NCBI GenBank assembly: GCA_031277155.1
Contig: JAITMW010000062.1
Location: 1 to 19,692, forward strand
DNA from: Clostridiales bacterium
Lineage (GTDB): Bacteria > Bacillota > Clostridia > Lachnospirales > WRAX01
Direction of reading: 5' to 3'
DNA length: 19,692 bases
Part shown: positions 6,615 to 14,865 of the stretch, one piece after another
Layout of the letters: each line of letters opens with the position of its first letter
How positions within the stretch are numbered: position 1 is the first letter of the stretch
The notes under the pieces: model-generated
What the model saw: only the letters and a program-made list of their open reading frames with translations
Database searches by the model: none
Told to the model about the DNA's origin: nothing
Made by a program: the position numbers and the translations under genes

Positions 6615-7402
6615 CTGCAAGGGTTTTGGGCCTGGATTATGGCGATGCGCGCATTGGCGTGGCCATTTCGGACCCCTTGGGATGGACATCACGTGGGCTG
6701 CGGACCATTTCGCGGAAAAATCCAATTGACTTGTCTGCTTGCATAATACAAATTGCGGACATTGTGAAAGAGCATCGCATAGAGACCATTGTGCTTGGAT
6801 ATCCCAGAAATATGGACAATACCGAGGGGGGAAGCTGCCGCAAGGTGCTGGCCTTTAAGAACAAACTTGAGGCGGCCCTGCCGGATGTGGCCATAGAGCT
6901 GTTTGACGAAAGGCTGTCAACAAGCAGGGCTTTGCGGATTTTTGGGGAAGTGGCGCTGCCCGGCAGCAGGCGCAAGGAAAATATTGACAAAATGGCGGCG
7001 TCCATAATTTTGCAGGACTATCTGGACCTAAGAACGAAACAGGCGCAGGATGACGCCAACGAGGAGAAGAGTATGGAATTTAACGAAAAAGAATTTGACG
7101 AAAACTTTGAAGCGGGCTTTGACTTTGACGAGGGGGAGCTTGAAACCATCATTATGACTGACGAAGACGGCAACGAGATTGAATTTATGGTAATTGACGA
7201 ATTTATGCACAATATGACCAATTACCTGATTATGGTGAAGGCTGAAGATGCCGACGAAGACGAGGCAGAGGCTGCTATTTTCAAGCAGGTTTCTGCCGGT
7301 GAAGAAGAATATGTGTACGAAGAGATAAATGAGGAGGAATATAACGATTTGGAAGACATGTTGAAGACGCGTATGGCAGAATTTGACATTGACATCCAAT
7401 AG
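6611..7402 (+). CDS. ruvX: RuvX (YqgF) pre-16S rRNA nuclease fused to a DUF1292 (UPF0473) domain
   Basis: The first about 145 residues are a YqgF/RuvX RNase H-fold nuclease, implicated in 16S rRNA 5'-end processing or Holliday junction cutting. Motifs are GLDYGDARIGVA (Asp9), IVLGYPRNMDNTEG (60-73), ELFDERLSTSRA (Asp99, Glu100) and ENIDKMAASIILQDYLD (Asp126). Residues about 155-263 are a DUF1292 domain: IIMTDEDGNEIEFMVIDE and a very acidic rest. In most Bacillota these are two adjacent genes (yrrK and yrzB). Here no stop separates them. The joining codons also form GAGGAG (7061-7066) before an in-frame ATG at 7073, so a separate DUF1292 protein of 109 residues may be made too. A lost stop, natural fusion or sequence error are all possible. 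Confidence 0.93.
   Translation: MTARVLGLDYGDARIGVAISDPLGWTSRGLRTISRKNPIDLSACIIQIADIVKEHRIETIVLGYPRNMDNTEGGSCRKVLAFKNKLEAALPDVAIELFDERLSTSRALRIFGEVALPGSRRKENIDKMAASIILQDYLDLRTKQAQDDANEEKSMEFNEKEFDENFEAGFDFDEGELETIIMTDEDGNEIEFMVIDEFMHNMTNYLIMVKAEDADEDEAEAAIFKQVSAGEEEYVYEEINEEEYNDLEDMLKTRMAEFDIDIQ
7061..7075 (+). promoter_or_regulatory. Internal ribosome binding site and ATG for stand-alone DUF1292
   Basis: GAGGAG at 7061-7066, six bases, then ATG at 7073-7075 in the same frame as ruvX. The site sits exactly where the second gene of the usual ruvX-DUF1292 pair would begin, and the codons before it (encoding NEEKS) read like a former leader. This supports translation of a free 109-residue DUF1292 protein in addition to the fusion. 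Confidence 0.6.
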
Positions 7403-7431
7403 TTTCTTTAGGATAGGAGAGTGAGATTTTT

Positions 7432-9102
7432 TTGGCTTCAAAAAAGAATACTAAGTTGAGGGTTTTTTCCTTGGGCGGCTTGCACGAAATTGGAAAAAAC
7501 ATCACTGTTTTTGAATATGGCCAGGATATTATTGTGGTGGACTGTGGCATTGCTTTTCCCGCGGATGATATGTTGGGCATAGACCTTGTTATACCTGATT
7601 TTACTTATCTTGTCAACAACAAGAAGAAAATCAGGGCCGTGGTGATGACCCACGGTCACGAGGACCACATAGGCAGCCTGCCTTATTTTTTGCGCGACAT
7701 ACAATGCCCCATTTATGGCACGCGCCTGACGTTGGGGCTTTTGGATATTAAATTCAAAGAACATCGCCTGGACAATGTGAAGACCATTTGTGTTGAGGCG
7801 GGCCAGACGGTAAAAATTGGGGGCTTTAGCGTTGAATTTATCGCTGTGACCCACAGCATCGCGGATTCTGTCGGACTGTGCATCAAAACCCCCGCGGCGA
7901 CGGTGGTTCATACCGGCGATTTCAAAATCGACCATACGCCTGTCAGCGGCGACCATATTGACCTGCAACGCTTTGCGGAGCTGGGCAAAAACGGCATAGA
8001 CTTGTTATTATGCGATTCTACCAATGTTGAGGTGCCCGGATATACCATGAGCGAGCGCAGTGTGGGCGACATTTTCGACCAAATTTTTGACAATTGTGCC
8101 AAAAACAGGATATTGGTTGCGACATTTTCCTCCAATATACATCGCATACAGCAGGTCATCAATTCTGCCGTGAAGCATAGGCGCAAAGTGGCTGTTATTG
8201 GCCGCAGCATGATTAACACCGTGGGCCTGGCCCAGGAGCTGGGCTATATCACCGTGCCCAAAAGCGTGATGATAGAGCCATCCGAGATAAATAATTATCC
8301 TGATAATCAGATAACCATTGTCACCACGGGCTCTCAGGGCGAAACAATGAGCGCGCTGTCGCGCATGGCGCTGTCCGGCCACAAGCAGGTTGCCATAAAG
8401 CCCGGCGACAAGGTGATAATTTCGGCGTCGTCCATACCGGGCAACGAGAGGGCCGTGGGCAGGGTTGTTGACGAGCTGTTTAAAAAAGGCGCCGACGTTA
8501 TTTACGAAGATTTGATGAATGTGCATGTGTCCGGCCATGCCAAGCGCGAGGAGTTGAAAATTATGCACGCCCTGGTGCAGCCGAAGTATTTTATGCCGGT
8601 GCATGGCGAATTTCGCCATTTAAAAATGCACAAGGAATTGGCGATTGAAATGGGCATGGACAAGGACAATGTCTTTGTGATGGGCATTGGCGAGGTGATG
8701 GAAATAAATGGGCAGGGCGCCAAGCTAAACGGCAATGTGCAAAGCGGCCAGATTTTTGTGGACGGCCTTGGCGTGGGCGATGTGGGCAATATTGTGCTGC
8801 GGGACCGCCGCCACCTGTCCCAGGATGGCTTGATTGTGGTGGTTGTGACCTATGAAGCCGCCACGGGAGAGCTTTTAAGCGGCCCGGACATCATTTCCCG
8901 CGGCTTTGTGTATGTGCGCGAAAGCGAGGATTTGATTGACGATGCCCGGGAAATTGTGAAAAAAGCTTTTTATAAGTGCGAGCGCGAAAATAAATACGAC
9001 TGGCTGCGCATCAAAAACACGATACGTGACGAGCTGCGGGATTATATGTGGAACAAGACAAAGCGCAGCCCTATGATACTGCCGGTTATAGTTGAAATTT
9101 AG
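7432..9102 (+). CDS. rnj: Ribonuclease J
   Basis: RNase J is a 5'-3' exonuclease and endonuclease for mRNA decay and rRNA maturation. This 556-residue protein has the metallo-beta-lactamase motif HGHEDHIG (His74, His76, Asp78, His79), His141 and Asp163 (HTGDFKID) as further metal ligands, then the beta-CASP motifs including STNVEVPGYT, TFSSNIHR, HVSGHA (His369) and PVHGEF (His391). The C-terminal domain is present. The start is a TTG at 7432. An in-frame stop at 7414-7416 rules out a longer form, and no ATG or GTG exists in between. AGGAG (7415-7419) is twelve bases away, longer than usual, so initiation may be inefficient. It stands alone in sequence between two overlapping gene clusters. 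Confidence 0.96.
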   Translation: MASKKNTKLRVFSLGGLHEIGKNITVFEYGQDIIVVDCGIAFPADDMLGIDLVIPDFTYLVNNKKKIRAVVMTHGHEDHIGSLPYFLRDIQCPIYGTRLTLGLLDIKFKEHRLDNVKTICVEAGQTVKIGGFSVEFIAVTHSIADSVGLCIKTPAATVVHTGDFKIDHTPVSGDHIDLQRFAELGKNGIDLLLCDSTNVEVPGYTMSERSVGDIFDQIFDNCAKNRILVATFSSNIHRIQQVINSAVKHRRKVAVIGRSMINTVGLAQELGYITVPKSVMIEPSEINNYPDNQITIVTTGSQGETMSALSRMALSGHKQVAIKPGDKVIISASSIPGNERAVGRVVDELFKKGADVIYEDLMNVHVSGHAKREELKIMHALVQPKYFMPVHGEFRHLKMHKELAIEMGMDKDNVFVMGIGEVMEINGQGAKLNGNVQSGQIFVDGLGVGDVGNIVLRDRRHLSQDGLIVVVVTYEAATGELLSGPDIISRGFVYVRESEDLIDDAREIVKKAFYKCERENKYDWLRIKNTIRDELRDYMWNKTKRSPMILPVIVEI

Positions 9103-9122
9103 GCACAAGCCGAGGTGATGAC

Positions 9123-10247
9123 GTGCTAAAAAAGATACTGAATATTGTAAATTACATCTTCGGCAGCCTGTTTAATCTTGCGCTGGCTGTCACCATCATT
9201 GTCGTCGCATACACCGTCACCATCATGGCCTTTGACTTTGGCCAGACGGTTTTTGTGGACGAGGACGATTATTATAGCGAGCCGGAATATATCATTGTCG
9301 AGATTCCCGAAGATGCCGACGGTTTGGAGATTGCGCAGATTTTGCGCGAAAACGGCCTTATCAGCAGCGAATGGCTGTTCCTGCTTAACGCCAGGTTTAA
9401 CGGCTCCATAAACCATTTTTTGACAGGTATTTCCTTCGAGCTTAACACAGGCATGAGCGAATCCACCATAATGGACACGCTGCAACGTATTCCCGAGGGT
9501 TTGCAGGCCGATGGCACCAGGATTGTGATTATGGAGGGCCTTACCAACCGGCAGACGGCTGATTTTGCCGCGACCTTGGGGCATTTTACGGCGGATGAAT
9601 TTTTGTACGAGCTGCAAGAAGGGCAGTTTACCAATGCTTTTTTGCGCGACATCCAGGAGAGGCCAAATCGGCTGGAGGGCTTTTTGTTCCCGGATACTTA
9701 CGATTTGCCGCAAAATCCCGCCCCGCGGGACCTGATTGTGCGCATGTTGGCCCGCTTTGACGAGATTTTTACGGGCGAAATGTGGATGCGGATTGAGGAG
9801 CTGTCCGAAATTATGGGGCGAGAGCTTACAATTGAGGACATTGTGACCATTGCGTCAATTGTGGAGCGCGAGGCGACTGTGCAAAGCGAGAGGCCCGCGG
9901 TGGCCGCCATAATTTACAATCGTTTGGCGGCGGGTATGCCGCTGGAAATGATTACCACTGTGGTATATGCCACAAACACCCGCGTTGATATGCTGACGCC
10001 CGCGGACTTTCAAATAAACTCTCCGTATAATACATTTAATCGCCAGGGTTTGCCCATTGGGCCAATATCTAATCCCGGTCTCAACGCGATTATGGCCGCG
10101 CTGTATCCGGCCAATGTAGACTATTTGTATAAGGTGAGGAACGACGCCGAAGAGCAAACCCATTATTTTACAGCTGACAGGGATGCTTATTTGGCGGCGC
10201 AAGAGCGATATCGCTTTGAAGCGGACGACGAGAATGAAGAGGATTGA
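9123..10247 (+). CDS. mltG: Endolytic transglycosylase MltG (YceG-like)
   Basis: MltG cuts nascent peptidoglycan strands at the membrane and sets glycan length. The 374-residue protein has an N-terminal membrane helix (about 16-37), an acidic linker, a LysM-like region and the YceG domain with EGFLFPDTY (185-193), ASIVERE (244-250; Glu248 aligns with the catalytic Glu218 of E. coli), and SPYNTFNRQGLPIGPISNPG (300-319). Where E. coli reads LQTDPTVIY, this protein has LEMITTVVY, so that loop is divergent. The start is a GTG at 9123 with GAGGTG just upstream; the nearby ATG at 9118 hits a stop at once. Its end overlaps the methyltransferase gene by 14 bases. Confidence 0.94.
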   Translation: MLKKILNIVNYIFGSLFNLALAVTIIVVAYTVTIMAFDFGQTVFVDEDDYYSEPEYIIVEIPEDADGLEIAQILRENGLISSEWLFLLNARFNGSINHFLTGISFELNTGMSESTIMDTLQRIPEGLQADGTRIVIMEGLTNRQTADFAATLGHFTADEFLYELQEGQFTNAFLRDIQERPNRLEGFLFPDTYDLPQNPAPRDLIVRMLARFDEIFTGEMWMRIEELSEIMGRELTIEDIVTIASIVEREATVQSERPAVAAIIYNRLAAGMPLEMITTVVYATNTRVDMLTPADFQINSPYNTFNRQGLPIGPISNPGLNAIMAALYPANVDYLYKVRNDAEEQTHYFTADRDAYLAAQERYRFEADDENEED

Positions 10248-10887
10248 CGACAGGCTGGCGGACTATCTTGACGGCCTTGCGCCGCCGGCGCCCGGGCGTC
10301 TGCGGGATTTTCAGCAGGCGGCCTATGACGAGGGTTTGCCGATAATTTCGCGTGATGTGGCCAATTTTTTGTCCGTCATGCTGGCGGCGAAGCGGCCACG
10401 TAATATTCTGGAAATTGGCTGTGCCGTGGGCTTTTCTGCCGCGCTGTTTGCGGAATTTTTGCCCGAAGGCGGCGCGATTACGACGATTGACCGCTATGAA
10501 TATATGATAAATCGCGCCAAGGAAAATTTTGCCAGCCTTGGCATTGAGGACAAAGTGCGCATTATCGAGGAATGTGCCTCAATCGCGCTGCCTAGGCTGG
10601 CGGAGCAGGGCGCCAGGTTCGATTTTATTTTCATGGACTGCGGCAAGGGGCAGTATCTGCGATTTTTCCCGTATTGCCTGGAAATGCTGGCGTCGGGCGG
10701 CTTGCTTGTGGCGGACGATGTGCTGCAAAATGGCGACATCGCCCTTGATTGGGCCGAAATCACGCGCAGGCAGCGCACCACATACAAGAATATGCGCGAT
10801 TTTTTGGCGGCGGCCATGGCGCTGGAGGGCTGCTATTCCAGCATTTTGCCCATTGGGGATGGTTTGCTGTTGGTTGCAAAGGAATGA
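10234..10887 (+). CDS. trmR: Class I O-methyltransferase, TrmR-like (YrrM)
   Basis: This 217-residue SAM-dependent methyltransferase belongs to the O-methyltransferase family 3. Motif I is ILEIGCAVGFSA (58-69). Asp86 (TIDRYE) should bind the SAM ribose. Asp135 (FMDCGKGQY) and Asp161/Asp162 (LLVADDVLQNG) match the metal and catalytic region. In B. subtilis the same gene order (mltG-like, yrrM, yrrN/yrrO) encodes TrmR, which methylates 5-hydroxyuridine at tRNA position 34, next to the U32 proteins that support hydroxylation. The same job is inferred from this neighbourhood. The start at 10234 lies inside mltG; upstream in-frame codons are mltG shadow. No strong ribosome binding site is visible, so coupling is likely. 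Confidence 0.86.
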   Translation: MKRIDDRLADYLDGLAPPAPGRLRDFQQAAYDEGLPIISRDVANFLSVMLAAKRPRNILEIGCAVGFSAALFAEFLPEGGAITTIDRYEYMINRAKENFASLGIEDKVRIIEECASIALPRLAEQGARFDFIFMDCGKGQYLRFFPYCLEMLASGGLLVADDVLQNGDIALDWAEITRRQRTTYKNMRDFLAAAMALEGCYSSILPIGDGLLLVAKE

Positions 10888-12122
10888 TACTTTTGGATAA
10901 AGTCGAGTTGCTGGCACCCGCCGGAGATTTCGAGAAATTGCAGGTGGCCGTGGCTTTTGGCGCGGACGCCGTCTATATGGGCGGCACGGCCTTTGGTCTG
11001 CGCGCCGCCGCGAGGAATTTTGACGGGTCGCAAATGGCGGCGGCCATAAAATATGCACATGCGCGCGGGGTGAAGGTGTATGTCACCGCAAACATCTTCG
11101 CGCACAACGCGGATTTTGACGGCATGGCCGAATATTTTCGCGAGGTTAAAAAAATGGGCGCGGATGCCCTGATAATCAGTGATACAGGGGTTTTTGCGCT
11201 GGCGCGGCAGGTTGTGCCTGACATGGAAATACATGTAAGCACACAGGCAAATATTACCAATTATGCCGCGGCACTGTTTTGGGCGGCCCTGGGCGCGTCC
11301 CGGGTTATTTTGGCGCGGGAGCTTTCGCTGAAAGAAATTGCGGCGATGCATGACAAGGTTGACGGCAAAATCATGCTGGAAGCCTTCGTCCACGGCGCGG
11401 TCTGCATGGCATACAGCGGGCGCTGCTTCCTTTCGGCCTATATGAACGGCCGCAACGCCAACAAAGGCGAATGTGCCAACAATTGCCGCTTTAAATACGC
11501 CCTGGTGGAGGAGCATCGGCCCGGCGAGTATTTTCCCATTGCCGAGGCAGCCGGGCGCGGCAGCCATATTTTAAGCTCCAAGGATTTGTGCATGATTGGG
11601 CATCTGCCGCAGATGCTGGCGGCGGGCATAAAATGCCTGAAAATTGAGGGGCGCATGAAGACGCCGCATTATGTGGCGGCCACGGTTGCGGCATATCGCG
11701 CCGCGATTGACGACTTTTACGCCGATTCTGCGCTGTATGAGGCGAAGATACCACAATATATGGCGGATTTGCAAAAATCTGCCAATCGTGAATTTTCCAC
11801 AGGCTTTTATTTGGACAGGCCCGATGGCGATTCCCAGGCATTTTTTGGCAAACATAGCAAAACATACGACTTTGTGGGGATTGTTAAGGACTATGACCAC
11901 GCCGGCGGCATCGCCACGATTGAACAGCGCAACAAGTTCGTAATCGGCGACATTGTGGAGTTTTTGCGGGCCGGACATGGGCCGTTTTCCCAGGAAATTT
12001 CGGAGATGCGCGATGCCTGCGGCAACCTTGTGGACGCGGCGCGCCATGCGCAGCAAATGCTGAAAATACGCCTAAATCAGCCTGTCGCGCCATTTGACAT
12101 AATGCGGGTGAAGATGAAATGA
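10884..12122 (+). CDS. trhP: U32 family protein, TrhP-like tRNA hydroxylation factor
   Basis: U32 'peptidases' of this type are needed for prephenate-dependent 5-hydroxyuridine formation at tRNA U34 (TrhP/YegQ, YrrN/YrrO). The 412-residue protein has the family start VELLAPAGDFEKLQVAVAFGADAVY, the segment IHVSTQANITN (116-126), and the U32 signature EAFVHGAVCMAYSGRCFLS (166-184). Cys174, Cys181, Cys197, Cys201 and Cys236 could ligate an Fe-S cluster. IEGRMKTPHYV (254-264) is typical of the family. A C-terminal beta-barrel part follows. I chose the ATG at 10884, which overlaps the methyltransferase stop; a longer in-frame opening lies inside that gene and is a shadow. B. subtilis has two such genes, here only one is seen. 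Confidence 0.9.
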   Translation: MILLDKVELLAPAGDFEKLQVAVAFGADAVYMGGTAFGLRAAARNFDGSQMAAAIKYAHARGVKVYVTANIFAHNADFDGMAEYFREVKKMGADALIISDTGVFALARQVVPDMEIHVSTQANITNYAAALFWAALGASRVILARELSLKEIAAMHDKVDGKIMLEAFVHGAVCMAYSGRCFLSAYMNGRNANKGECANNCRFKYALVEEHRPGEYFPIAEAAGRGSHILSSKDLCMIGHLPQMLAAGIKCLKIEGRMKTPHYVAATVAAYRAAIDDFYADSALYEAKIPQYMADLQKSANREFSTGFYLDRPDGDSQAFFGKHSKTYDFVGIVKDYDHAGGIATIEQRNKFVIGDIVEFLRAGHGPFSQEISEMRDACGNLVDAARHAQQMLKIRLNQPVAPFDIMRVKMK

Positions 12123-12508
12123 TTTTTGGAATTGGCACGGACATTGTTGAAATTTCGCGGATTACCCGGGCGGTGGAAGGCCGCGCGTTTTTGGCGAAGT
12201 GCTTTACCGAGGCCGAAATTGCGCGATGCAAGGCGGGCGGCGTGACAGCGGCGGAAAACTTTGCGGGATATTTTGCGGCAAAAGAGGCCGTGGCAAAGGC
12301 CTTGGGTACGGGCTTTCGCGGGTTTGTGCCGCGGGATATTGAAATTTGCCATGACGAGCTGGGCAAGCCCTTTGCGCGCTTGGCGGAGCATATTGACGCA
12401 CCGGACAATTTTGACATATTTGTGAGTATTTCCCATGGCAAGGAAAGCGCAACCGCCATGGCTGTGATTGAGGTGAGACCATGGAAAGGCGGCATATCAG
12501 GGAAGTGA
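12119..12508 (+). CDS. acpS: Holo-[acyl-carrier-protein] synthase AcpS
   Basis: AcpS transfers 4'-phosphopantetheine from CoA to acyl carrier protein, needed for fatty-acid synthesis. The 129-residue product begins MIFGIGTDIVEISRI with the metal-binding Asp8, and has FAAKEAVAKALGTGF with Glu56 as the second acidic ligand. SISHGKESATAMAVIE near the end closes the trimer-forming fold. The ATG overlaps the U32 gene's stop by four bases, and the end overlaps the next gene by 28. The last nine residues (RPWKGGISGK region) are an extra tail translated from that overlap. Confidence 0.95.
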   Translation: MIFGIGTDIVEISRITRAVEGRAFLAKCFTEAEIARCKAGGVTAAENFAGYFAAKEAVAKALGTGFRGFVPRDIEICHDELGKPFARLAEHIDAPDNFDIFVSISHGKESATAMAVIEVRPWKGGISGK

Positions 12509-14037
12509 GGCGCCGTGAGGCACCTGCCGCAAGGGATGGCGGACGAGGGCGAAAGAGCCCGAAAACAGGTGCATACGCAAGAAAACTCCCAAAGAGAAAG
12601 CTTCGCGTCGAGGCTTTTTTTGGCTTTGTGTTTGTTTTGGTGATTTTATACATAATTGGATATTTTTACACAGCCGCCCTGCGGCCCGAGATATCGCAAA
12701 TGCGCGTGGAAATGGGTGCTATATCGCATCCCACGGCCTTTCGGGGCATCATCATCCGTGACGAGGTTGTGTATCACGCGGCGGATGCCGGTTCCCTTTT
12801 GTTTCATGTTGAAAACCACGAAAGGGTGCGCGCGGGGCGGGTTGTGGCCAGCATACAGGACATAGGGCTGGTAGAGACCTACCGCGCCAATTTGGCTGAT
12901 ATTGACCAGGGGGCTGTGAATTTGCAGCGCCAGCGCGCAGGCATGGCCGTAAATGAGGTGGAAATTGCGCGCCGAAACCAGGCGATACTGCAATATATCA
13001 ACAATGCGGCCTTTAGCCTTGCCGTGGGCGAGGTTGGAGGAATTTTTGCCCTGGGCGACGCGGCGCGACACAGCCTGCAAAGCCGAAATATGCTGTATTT
13101 TAGCGACGAAATTGCCATGATGGATTATGCGGCTGACAGGGAGCGCGCGCTGGCAGGCATGGCGCGGGCCATAAGCGAGGTTGCTGTCATGTCGTCGGGC
13201 GTTTTTTCCAATATGGTGGATGGGCTGGAGGAGCAACTGAATGTAGCAAATATGTCGAATATTTCCAGAGAACTCATTGCCGACGCCGGGCATTTGCCAA
13301 GATTTTACAGCCCCGAGGTTGAAGCCGGCGACGCCCTCTTTCGCATAATTCGCACAAATGACTGGTTTATCGCCGCATATATTGACCGCGAATATGCTGC
13401 CTTTTGGACGACAAACTCCACGGTGACGCTGTATGTGGAGGATGGCGCGTCTGTGATACCCCTGGTTACACAAGTCCACAGCCGCACTGATGCGGGCGAT
13501 GGTCATGCCCAGACCTATGTGGTTTTTCGCACAAACAACGATTTGATGCGCTTTATAGACCGCCGCAACATCGCTTTTCGCCTGTCGCGCGAGGCGCAGG
13601 AGGGCTTTAAAATTCCCCATGCCGCCATTGTGGAGCGCAGCCGCCTTCCTGTTCCCGCGGATTTTGTTTTCATTGAAAATAATGTCCGCGCCGTAAACCT
13701 GATGGCGGGCGACGGCTTTGTGACGGAGTCGGTTGCGGGCAATTTCAGCCCGGATGGCAGCGTGTTTTACATCATGGCCGACAGCGGCAGGTTGCGCGTT
13801 GGCGACACGCTGATTAAAGACGAGGCGAGATTTAGAATTGAGGCCATTGACACGGTGGCGGGCGTTTTTGTTACAAATATTGGTGTGACGCAGTTTCGCG
13901 AGGTGTCCACAGAGGGATTTTTTGACGAAAATGCTGATTATATCATTTTGGACCCCGCACAAAACCCAAATTTACGCCTTTTCGACAGGATTGTGGCGGA
14001 CGCCCGCGCTGTTTCTGACAGACTGCTGTTGCATTAG
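12481..14037 (+). CDS. HlyD-like single-pass membrane protein upstream of sepF
   Basis: This 518-residue protein has a very basic cytoplasmic N terminus (1-42, rich in Arg and Lys), one membrane helix (about 45-66) and a large outside part. Residues about 85-130 (FRGIIIRDE, then GSLLFHVENHERVRAGRVVASIQD) resemble the split biotinyl-lipoyl domain of HlyD-type adaptor proteins. A helical section (about 131-180) follows, then beta-rich segments including DALFRIIRTNDWFIAAYID and a C-terminal VGDTLI-like repeat. No ABC transporter or outer-membrane partner is next to it. GAGGTG (12470-12475) five bases before the ATG fixes the start inside acpS. Its place before sepF and ylmG hints at a role in envelope or division, which is inference; the exact function is unknown. 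Confidence 0.82.
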   Translation: MERRHIREVRRREAPAARDGGRGRKSPKTGAYARKLPKRKLRVEAFFGFVFVLVILYIIGYFYTAALRPEISQMRVEMGAISHPTAFRGIIIRDEVVYHAADAGSLLFHVENHERVRAGRVVASIQDIGLVETYRANLADIDQGAVNLQRQRAGMAVNEVEIARRNQAILQYINNAAFSLAVGEVGGIFALGDAARHSLQSRNMLYFSDEIAMMDYAADRERALAGMARAISEVAVMSSGVFSNMVDGLEEQLNVANMSNISRELIADAGHLPRFYSPEVEAGDALFRIIRTNDWFIAAYIDREYAAFWTTNSTVTLYVEDGASVIPLVTQVHSRTDAGDGHAQTYVVFRTNNDLMRFIDRRNIAFRLSREAQEGFKIPHAAIVERSRLPVPADFVFIENNVRAVNLMAGDGFVTESVAGNFSPDGSVFYIMADSGRLRVGDTLIKDEARFRIEAIDTVAGVFVTNIGVTQFREVSTEGFFDENADYIILDPAQNPNLRLFDRIVADARAVSDRLLLH

Positions 14038-14123
14038 TCGGAAAAAGCTGTAGATATCAAGAAATCTTGTGCATCTTGCCGATAGAAAAATTGGGCAACT
14101 TTCACAAAGAGACAAAATTTTTG

Positions 14124-14152
14124 TTGACAAACGAAGCGAAAACAGGCATAAT
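14124..14152 (+). promoter_or_regulatory. Sigma-A type promoter for sepF cluster
   Basis: TTGACA (14124-14129), 17 bases, CATAAT (14147-14152), inside the longest gap of the window (14038-14235). An A/T-rich stretch (14114-14122) directly before the -35 box could act as an UP element. The expected start near 14159 leaves a leader of about 77 bases. The leader holds an extra SD-like TGGAGG (14187-14192) with no good start codon after it. The rest of the gap shows only short, weak hairpins and no clear terminator. Confidence 0.82.
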
Positions 14153-14235
14153 GGTAATACTCTCTTTAAGCTCAAGATAATGCAAATGGAGGCATTAAAA
14201 TACAACCGGTAAAAGGGATTTCAAGGAGGAAAGCC

Positions 14236-14835
14236 ATGGGTATTCTTAGATCTGTAAAAGACTTCGTCTTTCAAAAGGGATATGAGGATGACGAATATTT
14301 GTACGAGGACGAATATGATACTGGTGGTGACGATGGATTCACCCGAATGCGCGACGACGATGTGGCGTACATAGGCAGCGGCCGCCGCGCCGCGCCGCGC
14401 GAAAGCGGCGTGCGCAGCAGAAATGCAGGCGGTGTGGAGCCCAGGCGCGGCGACACCACTGAAATAACTAGCCGCTCCACGTCCGCGGGCCTGAAGTATA
14501 GCGAAAAGGACAATGTTTACACCATTCCTTATGCCGCCGATATTGACATCGTTGTTTATGAACCCGGAAATTTTGACGACGGCCTTGCAATTTGCGACTT
14601 TCTTAAGCAGCGCAAGCCTGTGATTGTGAACATGGGCGGCGTGGAATTTCAGGAAGCACAAAGGATTATGGACTTTTTGGCGGGTGTGGTGTATTGCATA
14701 AATGGCGACATTCAAGAAATTACAAGCCGTATTTTCGTTGTTGCCCCGGAAAACGTCAATGTGTCAGACCACGCCAAGGAGCATCTAAAGCAGCAGGGTA
14801 TTTTTTCCTCTTTTAAAACGGCCTTTGGGCGATAG
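14236..14835 (+). CDS. sepF: Cell division protein SepF
   Basis: SepF binds FtsZ and membranes and helps assemble the Z ring. The 199-residue protein has an N-terminal amphipathic membrane anchor (MGILRSVKDFVF), an acidic then Arg-rich flexible linker (about 17-85), and the compact SepF domain (about 95-175) with VYEPGNFDDGLAICDFLKQ, PVIVNMGG and FLAGVVYCINGDIQEITSRIFVVAPENV. The tail (176-199) is helical. AAGGAGGA (14223-14230) gives a strong ribosome binding site. The first gene behind its own promoter, it is followed by ylmG and ylmH, the usual cluster next to the division genes, although ftsA/ftsZ and divIVA are not seen here. Confidence 0.96.
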   Translation: MGILRSVKDFVFQKGYEDDEYLYEDEYDTGGDDGFTRMRDDDVAYIGSGRRAAPRESGVRSRNAGGVEPRRGDTTEITSRSTSAGLKYSEKDNVYTIPYAADIDIVVYEPGNFDDGLAICDFLKQRKPVIVNMGGVEFQEAQRIMDFLAGVVYCINGDIQEITSRIFVVAPENVNVSDHAKEHLKQQGIFSSFKTAFGR

Positions 14836-14865
14836 CAACATGCCCTGAAACGAGGAGGATGACAT

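Noticed and set aside
12646..13962. Long minus-strand open frame (438 codons) opposite the HlyD-like gene
   Set aside because: It lies wholly inside a gene with a membrane helix, a good ribosome binding site and family resemblance. The minus-strand product has no recognisable domain and looks like a codon-bias shadow.
14052..14098. Possible terminator hairpins after the HlyD-like gene
   Set aside because: CAAG-AAAT-CTTG with weak flanks and TTGCC/GGCAA (14076-14080 with 14094-14098) are short stems, and neither is followed by a T-tract.
14180..14212. Ten-codon upstream frame (ATG CAA ATG GAG...) in the sepF leader
   Set aside because: No ribosome binding site precedes it, the composition does not suggest a leader peptide, and a frame of this size is common by chance.
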